Source of the DNA: Ruminococcaceae bacterium UBA3323
Lineage (GTDB): Bacteria > Bacillota > Clostridia > Oscillospirales > Acutalibacteraceae
Direction of reading: 5' to 3'
NCBI GenBank assembly: GCA_002361935.1
Contig: DESD01000061.1
Span: 1 to 24,912, forward strand
Length of the DNA stretch: 24,912 nt
Positions 15,074-22,267 of this stretch are shown here, in pieces. Position numbers and translations under genes: made by a program. The first letter of the stretch is position 1; each line of letters opens with the position of its first letter. The notes under the pieces are model-generated. The model was not told the origin of the DNA. It did not search any database and saw only the letters and a list, made by a program, of their open reading frames with translations.

Positions 15074-15852
15074 ATGAACGATTTTATTTATTCATATCCG
15101 ACAAAGCAATATTTCGGAAAAAATTCCGCTAAACAGGCATTTGAAGCAGAGCTTTCAAAATACGGCAAAAATGTTATGCTGGCATACGGAGGAGGCTCAA
15201 TCAAAAAGAGCGGAATATATGACGAAATAATTTCGCTGTTAAAGGATGCGGAAAAAGAGATTTTTGAGTTTTCGGGAATTATGCCGAATCCAACCTATAA
15301 AAAGGTTCAGAGCGGTGCAGCTTTTGCAAAGGAAAACAAGATTGATTTCATTCTGGCAGTCGGCGGAGGCTCGGTTATGGACTGCTGTAAAATTATTTCT
15401 TCTCAGACATGTACGGATGAAGACATATGGGAGATGGAATTTTCAAAAGGAAAATTTCCTGCAAAGCAAATACCGATGGGCGCAGTTGTTACTGCATCAG
15501 GTACAGGCGCAGAACAAAACAGCGGCGCAGTAATCACCAACGAGGAAAAGAAGATCAAAACAGGCGTGTTCGGAGCACACTACAACTTTGCTGTTCTGAA
15601 CCCTGAATACACATTATCCCTGCCTATGAACAGGTTATTTCGGGTGCATTTGATACACTTTCCCATTGTATGGAAACCTATTTCGGAACAGGCGGCGAAT
15701 ATAATCTTTCGGATGATATAAACGAAGCTGTAATGAAAAGCGTTATCAAAAATATCCGTGCAATTACAGCGGATAACAACGATATAAAGGCAAGAGGCGA
15801 GCTTATGTGGGCATCAGCCATGGTCGAAAACGGAATGCTGAAAATCGGAAAA
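15074..15852 (+). pseudogene. Iron-containing alcohol dehydrogenase, frameshifted and truncated
   Basis: The start at 15074 has AAGGGGTGA upstream. The first frame encodes about 185 residues of a group III iron-type alcohol dehydrogenase, with the nucleotide-binding GGGSVMDCCK and VTASGTGAEQNSGAV segments. At about 15629-15631 one base is missing (ATGAACAGG where ATGAAnCAGG is expected), and the protein continues in another frame: QVISGAFDTLSHCMETYFG, holding the first metal ligands (Asp and His of DTLSH), through ENGMLKIGK. Homology stops near 15852, where recombinase sequence begins. The remaining metal-binding histidines and the C-terminal third are absent, so no active enzyme is possible even if the frameshift were a sequencing error. 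The native product was probably an NAD(P)-dependent butanol/aldehyde-type reductase under MerR control. Confidence 0.9.
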
Positions 15853-15853
15853 G

Positions 15854-16135
15854 CAAGAAGATTTGCGGGATGACAATGGAAACAGGTTCAGGTTTAATAC
15901 GCATATGTTCCGGCGTTCATACGGAGTAAAGCTGACTGAACTGCATCTGGACGATTGGACGATTGCCAAGCTGCTTGGACACAGCGGTGTGGGTGTGGTC
16001 AAGCATTATCGAAAAATGAGCAACCAGTTACTTGCGGATGAAACGCGCCGAGCAAGAGAAATGCAGACAAGAATCCTGCTGGAAAACTTAGAAAGATGGG
16101 GTGATGAATATGAACAAATACGACAAGATGGTTGA
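15854..16135 (+). pseudogene. C-terminal fragment of a Tn554-type tyrosine recombinase
   Basis: About 93 residues of a phage-integrase-family catalytic domain are left: HMFRRSYGVKL carries the HxxR motif, LLGHSGV the second conserved His, and VVKHYRKMS a tyrosine at the nucleophile position. The first half of the catalytic domain, with the first conserved arginine, and the whole N-terminal domain are missing. The 5' edge fuses to the broken alcohol dehydrogenase near 15853. The 3' end overlaps the next gene by 26 bp, as expected for the recombinase-TnpC arrangement of Tn554-like elements. A single protein fragment could only start at a TTG (15863) with no visible ribosome site, so I regard it as dead. 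Confidence 0.82.
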
Positions 16136-16490
16136 GATTAACCGAGAACGCAGTGATGAAAAGATAACTGCGGCAAGGCTGGCAATCCGAAAGCTGATGG
16201 AAAACGGCGAACAAATATGCATACCGCAGCTTATGAAAATGACAGGTCTGTCAAGAGGCTTCTTTTACAAGAATCCGATTATAAGAGCCGAAATCGACCA
16301 AGCCGTCGAGCAGGTCGGAATGGTCAATCCTCGAAAACATATATTAGACAAAGCGATGGATGACAGAATCGGTTTACTCATGCAGGAACTCGCCATGCTG
16401 AAGCGAGAAAACAATACTCTGAAACAAGAAAACGAGAAACTTAAAAAGGCACTTACCAAAAAAATCCGAAACATTATCAGCAGTCTGTAA
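16110..16490 (+). CDS. TnpC-like transposition accessory protein (DUF6262-like)
   Basis: 126 residues. The N-terminal half looks like a helix-turn-helix domain (ICIPQLMKMTGLSRGFFYKN, residues about 36-55), and the C-terminal third is a coiled coil with regular Leu/Asn/Lys spacing (LAMLKRENNTLKQENEKLKKAL). This matches the small third protein of Tn554-family transposons, which assists or orients transposition; the DUF6262 family is typical in Clostridia. It appears full length. The start ATG at 16110 has GGGGTGATG upstream, inside the recombinase fragment. With both recombinases missing or broken, the gene is a survivor without its partners, unless it acts in trans. A hairpin at 16511-16532 may terminate it. 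Confidence 0.82.
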   Translation: MNKYDKMVEINRERSDEKITAARLAIRKLMENGEQICIPQLMKMTGLSRGFFYKNPIIRAEIDQAVEQVGMVNPRKHILDKAMDDRIGLLMQELAMLKRENNTLKQENEKLKKALTKKIRNIISSL

Positions 16491-16510
16491 TATATCCAAA
16501 GTACATAACA

Positions 16511-16532
16511 CCAACGGTAAAAATGCCGTTGG
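16511..16532 (+). terminator. Hairpin after the TnpC-like gene
   Basis: CCAACGG (16511-16517), an 8-nt loop, CCGTTGG (16526-16532), then CGTTTG. The T-run is weak, so it may be a poor terminator or part of the transposon end. Confidence 0.45.
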
Positions 16533-16588
16533 CGTTTGCAGTTATAAACTAAGGGTTTATACTCTGAAAACTTATCGAGACTTCTGTG

Positions 16589-16610
16589 ATAATAGCAAAT
16601 GTGCTATTAT
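16589..16610. repeat. Short inverted repeat in the transposon-end region
   Basis: ATAATAGCA (16589-16597), AATG, TGCTATTAT (16602-16610), a perfect 9-bp stem. The 280 bp between the TnpC-like gene and the flavodoxin fragment contain no supported gene; this and the 16511 hairpin are the only structures I see. It may mark the right end of the element. Confidence 0.4.
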
Positions 16611-16771
16611 TACTAAAAGGCATATCTTTTAATACGAAACAGGTATTTGCAACACCGCCATATAGAAAATATAATTTTAAATGGTAGCTCATGCAGACAA
16701 ACCGACAGGAAAACGATACAAGAAACACATTTGTGTATGCCGTTAAAGCCAGTGTTTACAAGGAAAAATGA

Positions 16772-17041
16772 GAGTGGGCTACAGATTATTATCCGAACTG
16801 GTGGGGCGATATGCCGATGATTTTATATACCTTTTTTGATACCTATGATTTTTCAGGCAAAACAATCATTCCTTTTAATACACACGGCGGCAGCGGATTT
16901 TCTAATACAATAAATTCAATTAAGGAATTAGAGCCTGCTGCAAATGTTAATGATAACGGATATACGGTATCAAGAAATAATGTAAATGAGTCGGAATCGG
17001 AAATCATTGCATGGCTTGGAGATTTAGGTTATAATAAATAA
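16772..17041 (+). pseudogene. C-terminal fragment of a flavodoxin
   Basis: About 89 residues read in frame, including YPNWWGDMPMILYTFFDTYDF, PFNTHGGSGFSNTI and a C-terminal WLGDLGY. These are the conserved later blocks of Clostridial long-chain flavodoxins (the WWGDMP loop beside FMN and the HGGSG loop). The N-terminal half with the phosphate-binding loop is gone, and a stop codon lies just upstream at 16769-16771. The ATG at 16811 falls inside the conserved core and has no ribosome site. Flavodoxin genes often follow iron-type alcohol dehydrogenases with a MerR regulator, so this probably was the next gene of the same operon, cut by the same event. Confidence 0.82.
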
Positions 17042-17170
17042 AAGCCTTTTATTATTGAATCAAAATGAAAAAAAGATTTCGGAAAATGGCTTTAAATCGG
17101 TAAACACTGCACTGAATAATATAAAAATAGTTTTCAGCGTACAAAAATAAACAGTAAGAGGTAATGAATT

Positions 17171-17806
17171 ATGAAAGTATTACTTGTAAACGGAAGCCCC
17201 CACAAAAACGGATGCACCTATACCGCACTTTGCGAGGTTGCCAAAGCGCTTAACGAAGCGGATATTGAAACTGAAATTTTCTGGATACAGAACAAGCCGA
17301 TTGGCGGCTGCATCTCCTGCCATTCCTGCACAAAGCTTGGCAAATGCGTTTTTGATGACGTTGTAAATGAATTCAGGGAAAAGGCTGCGGAAGCAGACGG
17401 CTTTGTTTTCGGTTCGCCTGTTCACTTTTCTTCGGCATCGGGAAATATTACAGCCTTTATGGACAGATTGTTTTATTCAGATTTCTGCGGAAACAAAGGA
17501 CATACATTCAAATATAAACCTGCTGCTGCAATCACATCGGCAAGAAGAGCAGGCACAACAGCAACCTTTGATCAGCTTAATAAGTATTTTACTTTTTCTC
17601 AAATGCCTGTCATTTCATCAAGATACTGGAATATGGTGCATGGGGCATCCGCCGAAGAGGTTTTACAGGATGAGGAAGGCATGCAGACAATGCGCATTCT
17701 CGGCAGAAATATGGCATACTTTTTAAAATGCATTGACGCAGGCAAAAAGGCAGGAATACCTTTGCCCCAAAAAGAAAAAACCAGATTTACTAATTTTATA
17801 AGATAA
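17171..17806 (+). CDS. Iron-sulfur flavoprotein-like NAD(P)H/FMN reductase
   Basis: A 211-residue flavodoxin-fold protein. The N-terminal VNGSPHKNGCTYTAL is the FMN phosphate-binding loop of the FMN-reductase family. The compact cysteine motif C47-x2-C50-x2-C53-x5-C59 (GCISCHSCTKLGKCV) fits the pattern that binds a 4Fe-4S cluster in archaeal and Clostridial iron-sulfur flavoproteins. GSPVHFSSASGNITAFMDRLF is the conserved second flavin loop. It is probably a cytoplasmic electron-transfer or reductase protein; donor and acceptor are unknown. AAGAGGT lies upstream of the ATG. It follows the flavodoxin fragment by 130 bp and has its own terminator at 17821-17847. It is intact. Confidence 0.87.
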   Translation: MKVLLVNGSPHKNGCTYTALCEVAKALNEADIETEIFWIQNKPIGGCISCHSCTKLGKCVFDDVVNEFREKAAEADGFVFGSPVHFSSASGNITAFMDRLFYSDFCGNKGHTFKYKPAAAITSARRAGTTATFDQLNKYFTFSQMPVISSRYWNMVHGASAEEVLQDEEGMQTMRILGRNMAYFLKCIDAGKKAGIPLPQKEKTRFTNFIR

Positions 17807-17820
17807 TCCGCACAACACTG

Positions 17821-17847
17821 AAAGCCTTCCCTTGGGGAAGGCTTTTT
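17821..17847 (+). terminator. Terminator of the iron-sulfur flavoprotein-like gene
   Basis: AAAGCCTTCCC (17821-17831), TTG, GGGAAGGCTTT (17835-17845), then TT. An 11-bp perfect stem. Confidence 0.88.
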
Positions 17848-17900
17848 ATATCAAAAATCCTTTATAATATCATAATTCCTATATTAAAATTCCGTTTTGG

Positions 17901-17929
17901 TTGACAATACCGTAATGAAAAGATAATCT
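17901..17929 (+). promoter_or_regulatory. Promoter of the AraC-type regulator
   Basis: A perfect TTGACA (17901-17906), 17 bp and TAATCT (17924-17929), 21 bp before the start at 17951. The weak -10 suggests that an activator may be needed. Confidence 0.45.
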
Positions 17930-17950
17930 AAAAAGAAAGAGGTGGTAAAA

Positions 17951-18700
17951 ATGAATGTTTACGAATTGCTGAGTTTAAAAATCATTCCGCAGGAAATTTC
18001 GGATTCCATTTATGCGCAGCGGAAAGCCAATACCTTTCATACCCCATACAAGGATGAAATCCGCCTGTTTTCCTGCATAAAGCAAGGCAACCTTGAAATG
18101 CTGATAGAACAACTGAAAAACTTTATGGGAAGCGGAATTGTTGTAGGCAATATGTCCCAAAACAACAGCAGGCAGCATAAATATATGGCCGTAAGCTGCA
18201 TAACCCTTGCAACAAGATATGCCATTCAGGGCGGAATGAATGAAGCCGACGCCTATAATTTCTCCGATGATTTTATACGAACAATGGATACCATTGAAGA
18301 ACCGATGAAAATTATGGAATATCTTGCCGAAAAAATCATTGAGCTTACAAACCTTGTTGCTTCAAATTCCAAAAGGCTTAAATATTCTCCGCACATAAGA
18401 AAATGCATGGCCTATATCAACAAAAACCTGCATAAAAGAATCAATGTAAAGGATTTGGCTGCCGAGTGCGGGCTTTCAGAAGATTATATTTCTCATCTTT
18501 TCAAAAAAGAGGTTGGCGATAACTTAAGCAGCTATATCCTGAAGCAGAAGCTTGAGCTTTCAAAAACGCTTTTATTTGAGGATTTTGACAACAGCAAAAT
18601 CAGCTACACCCTCGGTTTCTGTTCCCAATCGCATTTTATTTCCGCCTTCAAAAAGGAATACGGCATAACACCGGGAGAATTCATTGCAATGAATAAATAA
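17951..18700 (+). CDS. AraC-family transcriptional regulator
   Basis: A 249-residue regulator. The C-terminal 95 residues hold the two helix-turn-helix units of AraC/XylS proteins: INVKDLAAECGLSEDYISHLFKKEVG and SKISYTLGFCSQSHFISAFKKEYGITPGEF, ending three residues from the terminus. The N-terminal 150 residues are a helical sensor domain that I cannot assign; it is not a clear cupin. AGGTGG lies 5 nt before the ATG at 17951. The next gene downstream is a sugar:cation symporter, so control of sugar uptake is likely. However, a terminator lies between the two genes, so the symporter is not simply co-transcribed. Confidence 0.92.
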   Translation: MNVYELLSLKIIPQEISDSIYAQRKANTFHTPYKDEIRLFSCIKQGNLEMLIEQLKNFMGSGIVVGNMSQNNSRQHKYMAVSCITLATRYAIQGGMNEADAYNFSDDFIRTMDTIEEPMKIMEYLAEKIIELTNLVASNSKRLKYSPHIRKCMAYINKNLHKRINVKDLAAECGLSEDYISHLFKKEVGDNLSSYILKQKLELSKTLLFEDFDNSKISYTLGFCSQSHFISAFKKEYGITPGEFIAMNK

Positions 18701-18715
18701 ATTAAATTGACTGCC

Positions 18716-18758
18716 GCCTCATCTTCGTTTATACTGAAGATGAGGCTATTTATATTTT
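18716..18758 (+). terminator. Terminator between the AraC regulator and symporter
   Basis: GCCTCATCTTC (18716-18726), a 9-nt loop, GAAGATGAGGC (18736-18746), then TATTTATATTTT. An 11-bp stem 15 bp after the regulator stop. It could act as an attenuator upstream of the symporter, which begins only 36 bp beyond the stem. Confidence 0.82.
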
Positions 18759-18781
18759 ATAAATTTCAAGAGGGTGAAAAT

Positions 18782-20287
18782 TTGGAAAGCAAAAAATATT
18801 TAACAGTGAAAGAAAGAGTGTGCTTTACAATCGGTGCTTTCGGGCGTTCGGGAATTTACACACTGATGTCTATGTTTGCACTTGTATTTTTTCAGAACGG
18901 AGCAGGATTATCCCTTAAGCAAAGCACTTCCATTATTCTTATAGGCAGAATTTTTGATGCACTGAATGACCCCGTTATGGGTATGATTGTTGACAAAACA
19001 AAATCAAAATGGGGAAAAATGAGACCGTATCTGCTTTTTGCACCTATTCCGATTGCAATATGCACAGTGCTTCTTTTCACGGCCCCGTTTGCAGACGGCT
19101 CTTCGGCAGCCTTTGCGTGGGCATTATTTACTTACATAATCTGGGGCGTTGCCTTTACCGTACAGGATGTTCCGTTCTGGGGACTGTCATCCGTAATTAC
19201 ACCGCTTGAAAGCGAAAGAACATCCTTTATTTCAACGGCAAGATTAGGCTCTACCTTCGGCGGAATTCTTCCGGCACTTCTTGTTCCTGTCTTTTACCAG
19301 TCAAATCTCGGATATAAAACAGGCTTTTTTGTTTCTGCCGTTTTATTCGCCGTGCTTGGCTGTGCGCTTTCAATTCTGATTTTCTTTGTTTCCAAAGAAA
19401 GAGTTCCGAAAGCAGACCATACACCGTCCTTTAAGGAAACCTTTGCTGTTATGGGGAAGGATAAGGTGCTGATTATCGTTATTCTTGCATCGCTTCTCGG
19501 TTCAACAATGGTAATGGCAAATCAATGTGCCGACTATATCGGAAATTACCTGATTATTCAGAATTATACGGATTTTGCAAAGATATTTGATGCGGCAGGC
19601 AATATTCTTCCCGGTGTTGATGCTGCAGCAGCGTATGATTTTTGGATTCCGAGAGGAACCATTGTAACCACCCTGACCGTGGCAATCGGCGTTGGCATGG
19701 TGCCTGCAATGGCAGTTTTTCCGATTCTCAGAAAAAAGTTCTCTTTAAAGCAGATTTATATCGGCTCTGCCGCCTTTGGCTTAATCGTTCATCTGCTTTG
19801 CTATATTGCTTTTGCAGGCAGTATTCAGAACATAAATATTTATTTTCTTTGGGTAATGCTTTTCCTGATGGGGCTTCCGCTTGGCATTTATAATGTGATT
19901 ACATATGCACTGATTGCAGATGCGGTGGATTACCTTGAATGGAAAACAGGCGAGCGCCACGAAGGGGTTTGCTTTTCCTTCCAGACATTTTTATCAAAGG
20001 TTAATGCAGGCATTGCAACAGCCGTTTTCGGGCAGCTTCTTGACAAATCCGATTTCAAGGCTGTTGATAAATCACTTGTTGATGTTGCAGGAAGACAGAT
20101 ATTTTTCCAGCAGAGCGCAGACACCCAGAAAATGCTTTTGGCGCTTGTAACCATAGTACCCGCAGTTGGATTTTTGCTTACAATTCTTCCCATGATATTC
20201 AATGATTATACGGGAAAAACCAAGGAAAAGGCACAGAAAGAGCTTGAAGCTGCAAGAACGGAGAAAATGAATACGAAAAACAAATGA
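18782..20287 (+). CDS. GPH-family (MelB-type) sugar:cation symporter
   Basis: A 501-residue major facilitator with about 12 hydrophobic helices. RIFDALNDPVMGMIVDKTK near residue 55, followed by WGKMRPYLL, is the hallmark of glycoside-pentoside-hexuronide:cation symporters. DAVDYLEWKTGERHEGVCFS near residue 390 is the matching C-half block. It imports a glycoside or hexose with Na+ or H+; the sugar is not predictable. I choose TTG 18782, which has GAGGGTGA at 4-5 nt; a further upstream start would place the protein across the terminator hairpin at 18716-18758. There is no glycosidase next door, so the intracellular fate of the sugar is encoded elsewhere. The Lys/Glu-rich tail ends in MNTKNK. 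Confidence 0.92.
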   Translation: MESKKYLTVKERVCFTIGAFGRSGIYTLMSMFALVFFQNGAGLSLKQSTSIILIGRIFDALNDPVMGMIVDKTKSKWGKMRPYLLFAPIPIAICTVLLFTAPFADGSSAAFAWALFTYIIWGVAFTVQDVPFWGLSSVITPLESERTSFISTARLGSTFGGILPALLVPVFYQSNLGYKTGFFVSAVLFAVLGCALSILIFFVSKERVPKADHTPSFKETFAVMGKDKVLIIVILASLLGSTMVMANQCADYIGNYLIIQNYTDFAKIFDAAGNILPGVDAAAAYDFWIPRGTIVTTLTVAIGVGMVPAMAVFPILRKKFSLKQIYIGSAAFGLIVHLLCYIAFAGSIQNINIYFLWVMLFLMGLPLGIYNVITYALIADAVDYLEWKTGERHEGVCFSFQTFLSKVNAGIATAVFGQLLDKSDFKAVDKSLVDVAGRQIFFQQSADTQKMLLALVTIVPAVGFLLTILPMIFNDYTGKTKEKAQKELEAARTEKMNTKNK

Positions 20288-20301
20288 TAGAAATTATAAA
20301 A

Positions 20302-20340
20302 GCCGTGTAAAGTTTTAAACTTTACACGGCTTATTTTTAT
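20302..20340. terminator. Bidirectional terminator between symporter and rmuC
   Basis: GCCGTGTAAAGTTT and AAACTTTACACGGC (20302-20330) are near-contiguous perfect arms, followed by TTATTTTTAT on the plus strand and TTTTATAATTT on the minus strand. Confidence 0.87.
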
Positions 20341-20397
20341 ATTTTAGCATATATTGGTGTAAAATTACGCTATATATACTATATATTTGAAAAATCA

Positions 20398-21612
20398 CTA
20401 ATCTTCAATCCCTAAAAGTGATTGTGCATCCTGACTGTCAAGTACTTCAACTTTACGTAAATTTTTCTGAATAATATCATTTCTGTGGTCTGCTTCATCA
20501 AGCACCCTGCCTGCTTCCTCAACTTTTTTCTTGGCTTTCTGCAGAAGATCACCGAATTTGTCATACTGCGTTTTGGCAGCGCCGAGAACCTTCCATACCT
20601 CGTTTGCTTTTTTGTTGATTGCCATTGTTCTGAAGCCCATTGCAAGTGAGGAAAGCAGCGCCGTTATCGTGCTTGGGCCTGCAACCATAACGCCATCTGC
20701 CTGCAGCTTTTCGGCAACGCCGTTTTTGCTTGAGGTTATTTCTGCATAAAGCCCCTCCGTTGCCAGATACAAAATGGCAAACGGTGTTGTTTCGGGCGTG
20801 CTTATATACTGGCGAACAAGCTTTGCCTCATCACGCACTCTTCTTTCAAGCGCTTTTCTGGACTGCTCAACCAATTCGGCATTGCCTGCTTCGGAAGCTT
20901 CAACAAGGCGGACATAATCCTCCATCGGGAATTTTGAATCAACAGGAAGATATGTAATTCCGTCATCCTCCTGATTCGGAATGCGGATAGCAAATTCAAC
21001 CTGACCGTTATATTTCGGGTTTGTTTTAACATTCGTATCATACATACCGGGTATGGTTTCATCCAGAATATTGCCAAGCTGCACCTCTGCCCATGTTCCT
21101 CTTGCCTTAACATTTGTAAGCACCTTGTTCAAATCGGCAACCTTATCCGTAACACCGGAGGAAAGCTCCTTCATTTCGCCAAGGCTTTTATAAACATTCT
21201 GAAGCTGTTCGGAAACCGTTTTAAATGAGGCATTCAGACGCTGATTCAATGTATCCGTAAGCTTTTCATCAACGGTTTTGCGCATTTCCTCAAGCTTTTG
21301 TTCGTTACTGTTCTGCATAAGAAGAATAGACTCGCTGATTCTTTTCGTCTGCCTTTCGGCATTATCATTCAAAGATTCGTTAATTTTAAGCATCTGCTCA
21401 TAATTCTTTTCCGTTAAGCCGTGCATCTGCTCCGAAATGCTGCGGAATTCCTCTCTTGACTGCTTTGCATTGATATCAAGCTTCTGATCCAGAAGAGAAA
21501 TACCATTTATAGCAGAATGATCAGCAACAGGCTTATTCCTTGAAATCATAACAATTGCTGCAATAACAAGCACAATTAAAACCACCAGCAGGGCAATTAT
21601 AAAAATATCCAT
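20398..21612 (-). CDS. rmuC: DNA recombination protein RmuC
   Basis: A 404-residue protein with an N-terminal membrane helix (residues 3-23), then a long coiled coil (about 35-170). The RmuC domain begins at RGTWAEVQLGNILDETI and includes YLPVDSKFPMEDY, FAILYLATEGLYAE and GPSTITALLSSLAMGFRTM. RmuC belongs to the PD-(D/E)xK nuclease superfamily by fold. It limits recombination between inverted repeats in E. coli, but its biochemical role is poorly known. GGAGG lies 7 nt before the ATG; a promoter is visible at 21640-21668. It is convergent with the symporter gene. Length and block order are typical; nothing is missing. Confidence 0.95.
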   Translation of the reverse strand: MDIFIIALLVVLIVLVIAAIVMISRNKPVADHSAINGISLLDQKLDINAKQSREEFRSISEQMHGLTEKNYEQMLKINESLNDNAERQTKRISESILLMQNSNEQKLEEMRKTVDEKLTDTLNQRLNASFKTVSEQLQNVYKSLGEMKELSSGVTDKVADLNKVLTNVKARGTWAEVQLGNILDETIPGMYDTNVKTNPKYNGQVEFAIRIPNQEDDGITYLPVDSKFPMEDYVRLVEASEAGNAELVEQSRKALERRVRDEAKLVRQYISTPETTPFAILYLATEGLYAEITSSKNGVAEKLQADGVMVAGPSTITALLSSLAMGFRTMAINKKANEVWKVLGAAKTQYDKFGDLLQKAKKKVEEAGRVLDEADHRNDIIQKNLRKVEVLDSQDAQSLLGIED

Positions 21613-21639
21613 ATGTAAACCTCCGTTTTTTATACAATT

Positions 21640-21668
21640 ATTCTATCATACTTAATTGTTCAAAACAA
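21640..21668 (-). promoter_or_regulatory. rmuC promoter
   Basis: Minus-strand TTGTTT (21663-21668), a 17-bp spacer and TAGAAT (21640-21645), about 28 bp upstream of the start. Confidence 0.5.
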
Positions 21669-21708
21669 CAAAATATTTCTTTAGTACAAAAAACGGGACA
21701 GATAATTT

Positions 21709-21948
21709 TTATTTATCCTTTTTATCCTCTTCGTCTTCCATTTTTGCAATCATCAGCTCAGCCTTATATATTAAAGGATACGTAAAAGCGAGAACTAAAA
21801 GCACCACCCCAAATATAAAGCAACAAAAACTTTCTAACTCTAAATCAATATGATTTTGCACATCTATTAGAGTAATAATAGCATAACATATGCTAACTAC
21901 AATTGAAGCACCGAATAGCCATATTCTTATTTCAGATAATTTTTTCAT
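21709..21948 (-). CDS. Small two-helix membrane protein, unknown
   Basis: 79 residues beginning MKKLSEIRIWLFGAS. Two hydrophobic segments (about 9-27 and 39-61) are joined by a short polar loop, and the tail is strongly charged (EDEEDKKDK). I do not recognise a family. AGAGGTGG lies 4 nt before the ATG at 21948; a longer frame from 21993 has no site. It is divergent from a ribbon-helix-helix / XRE gene pair, and its -35 box lies 1 bp from theirs, so the three genes probably form one regulatory module. It could be a membrane-active small protein or toxin, but neither composition nor context proves it. No clear terminator follows; an rmuC promoter lies downstream. Confidence 0.75.
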   Translation of the reverse strand: MKKLSEIRIWLFGASIVVSICYAIITLIDVQNHIDLELESFCCFIFGVVLLVLAFTYPLIYKAELMIAKMEDEEDKKDK

Positions 21949-21975
21949 AAAACCACCTCTTTTGTTAATGATACA

Positions 21976-22035
21976 ATTATATGGTATTGTCAAAGTATTG
22001 TCATAGTGACACTACTTTTTATTTTTTGTTAAAAT
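21976..22035. promoter_or_regulatory. Back-to-back divergent promoters with shared operator-like repeats
   Basis: Leftward: ATGACA (21999-22004), 17 bp, TATAAT (21976-21981) for the membrane protein. Rightward: GTGACA (22006-22011), 18 bp, TAAAAT (22030-22035) for the RHH/XRE pair. The two -35 boxes form the inverted repeat TGTCA-TAG-TGACA (21999-22011). TATTGTCA occurs twice, at 21985-21992 and 21996-22003, one helical turn apart (11 bp). A protein bound here would affect both promoters. Confidence 0.65.
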
Positions 22036-22053
22036 GTACAAAGAGGTGATTTT

Positions 22054-22254
22054 ATGCCATCAAAACATCCACAGTACACATTAAGAATTCCGCAGGAACT
22101 GCTTGACAAACTTCACTATATTGCAGAGTATAACGCTCGTTCCTGTAACAAAGAAATTGAAAGACTTATACGAATTCATATTAAAAATTTTGAAAAAGTA
22201 TATGGAGAAATTACAAGAGAAGATATTGAAAACTTTAATAGAAATCAATCATAG
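22054..22254 (+). CDS. Arc-like ribbon-helix-helix DNA-binding protein
   Basis: 66 residues. QYTLRIPQELLDKLHYIAEYNARSCNKEIERLI has the beta strand (about 7-13) and two helices of the Arc/MetJ fold: alternating residues in TLRIP for the DNA-contacting strand, and the NxxSCNKEIERLI second helix typical of Arc-family DNA-binding proteins. These bind palindromic operators as dimers of dimers. AAAGAGGTGATTTT precedes the ATG. It is the first gene of a two-gene unit with an XRE protein and is likely autoregulated through the TGTCA/TGACA repeats just upstream. Such proteins are common as antitoxins or phage repressors; no toxin family is recognised beside it. Confidence 0.83.
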   Translation: MPSKHPQYTLRIPQELLDKLHYIAEYNARSCNKEIERLIRIHIKNFEKVYGEITREDIENFNRNQS

Positions 22255-22267
22255 TTATAGCAATATT

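Noticed and set aside
16692..16771. 26-codon open frame before the flavodoxin fragment
   Set aside because: Too short, with no ribosome site and no recognisable match to the missing flavodoxin N-terminus.
18707..18781. N-terminal extension of the symporter
   Set aside because: This stretch contains a terminator hairpin; the TTG at 18782 has a good ribosome site and gives a family-typical N-terminus.
22103..22267. N-terminal extension of the XRE protein
   Set aside because: It would overlap the ribbon-helix-helix gene in another frame and adds no domain; the ATG at 22268 begins the conserved fold.
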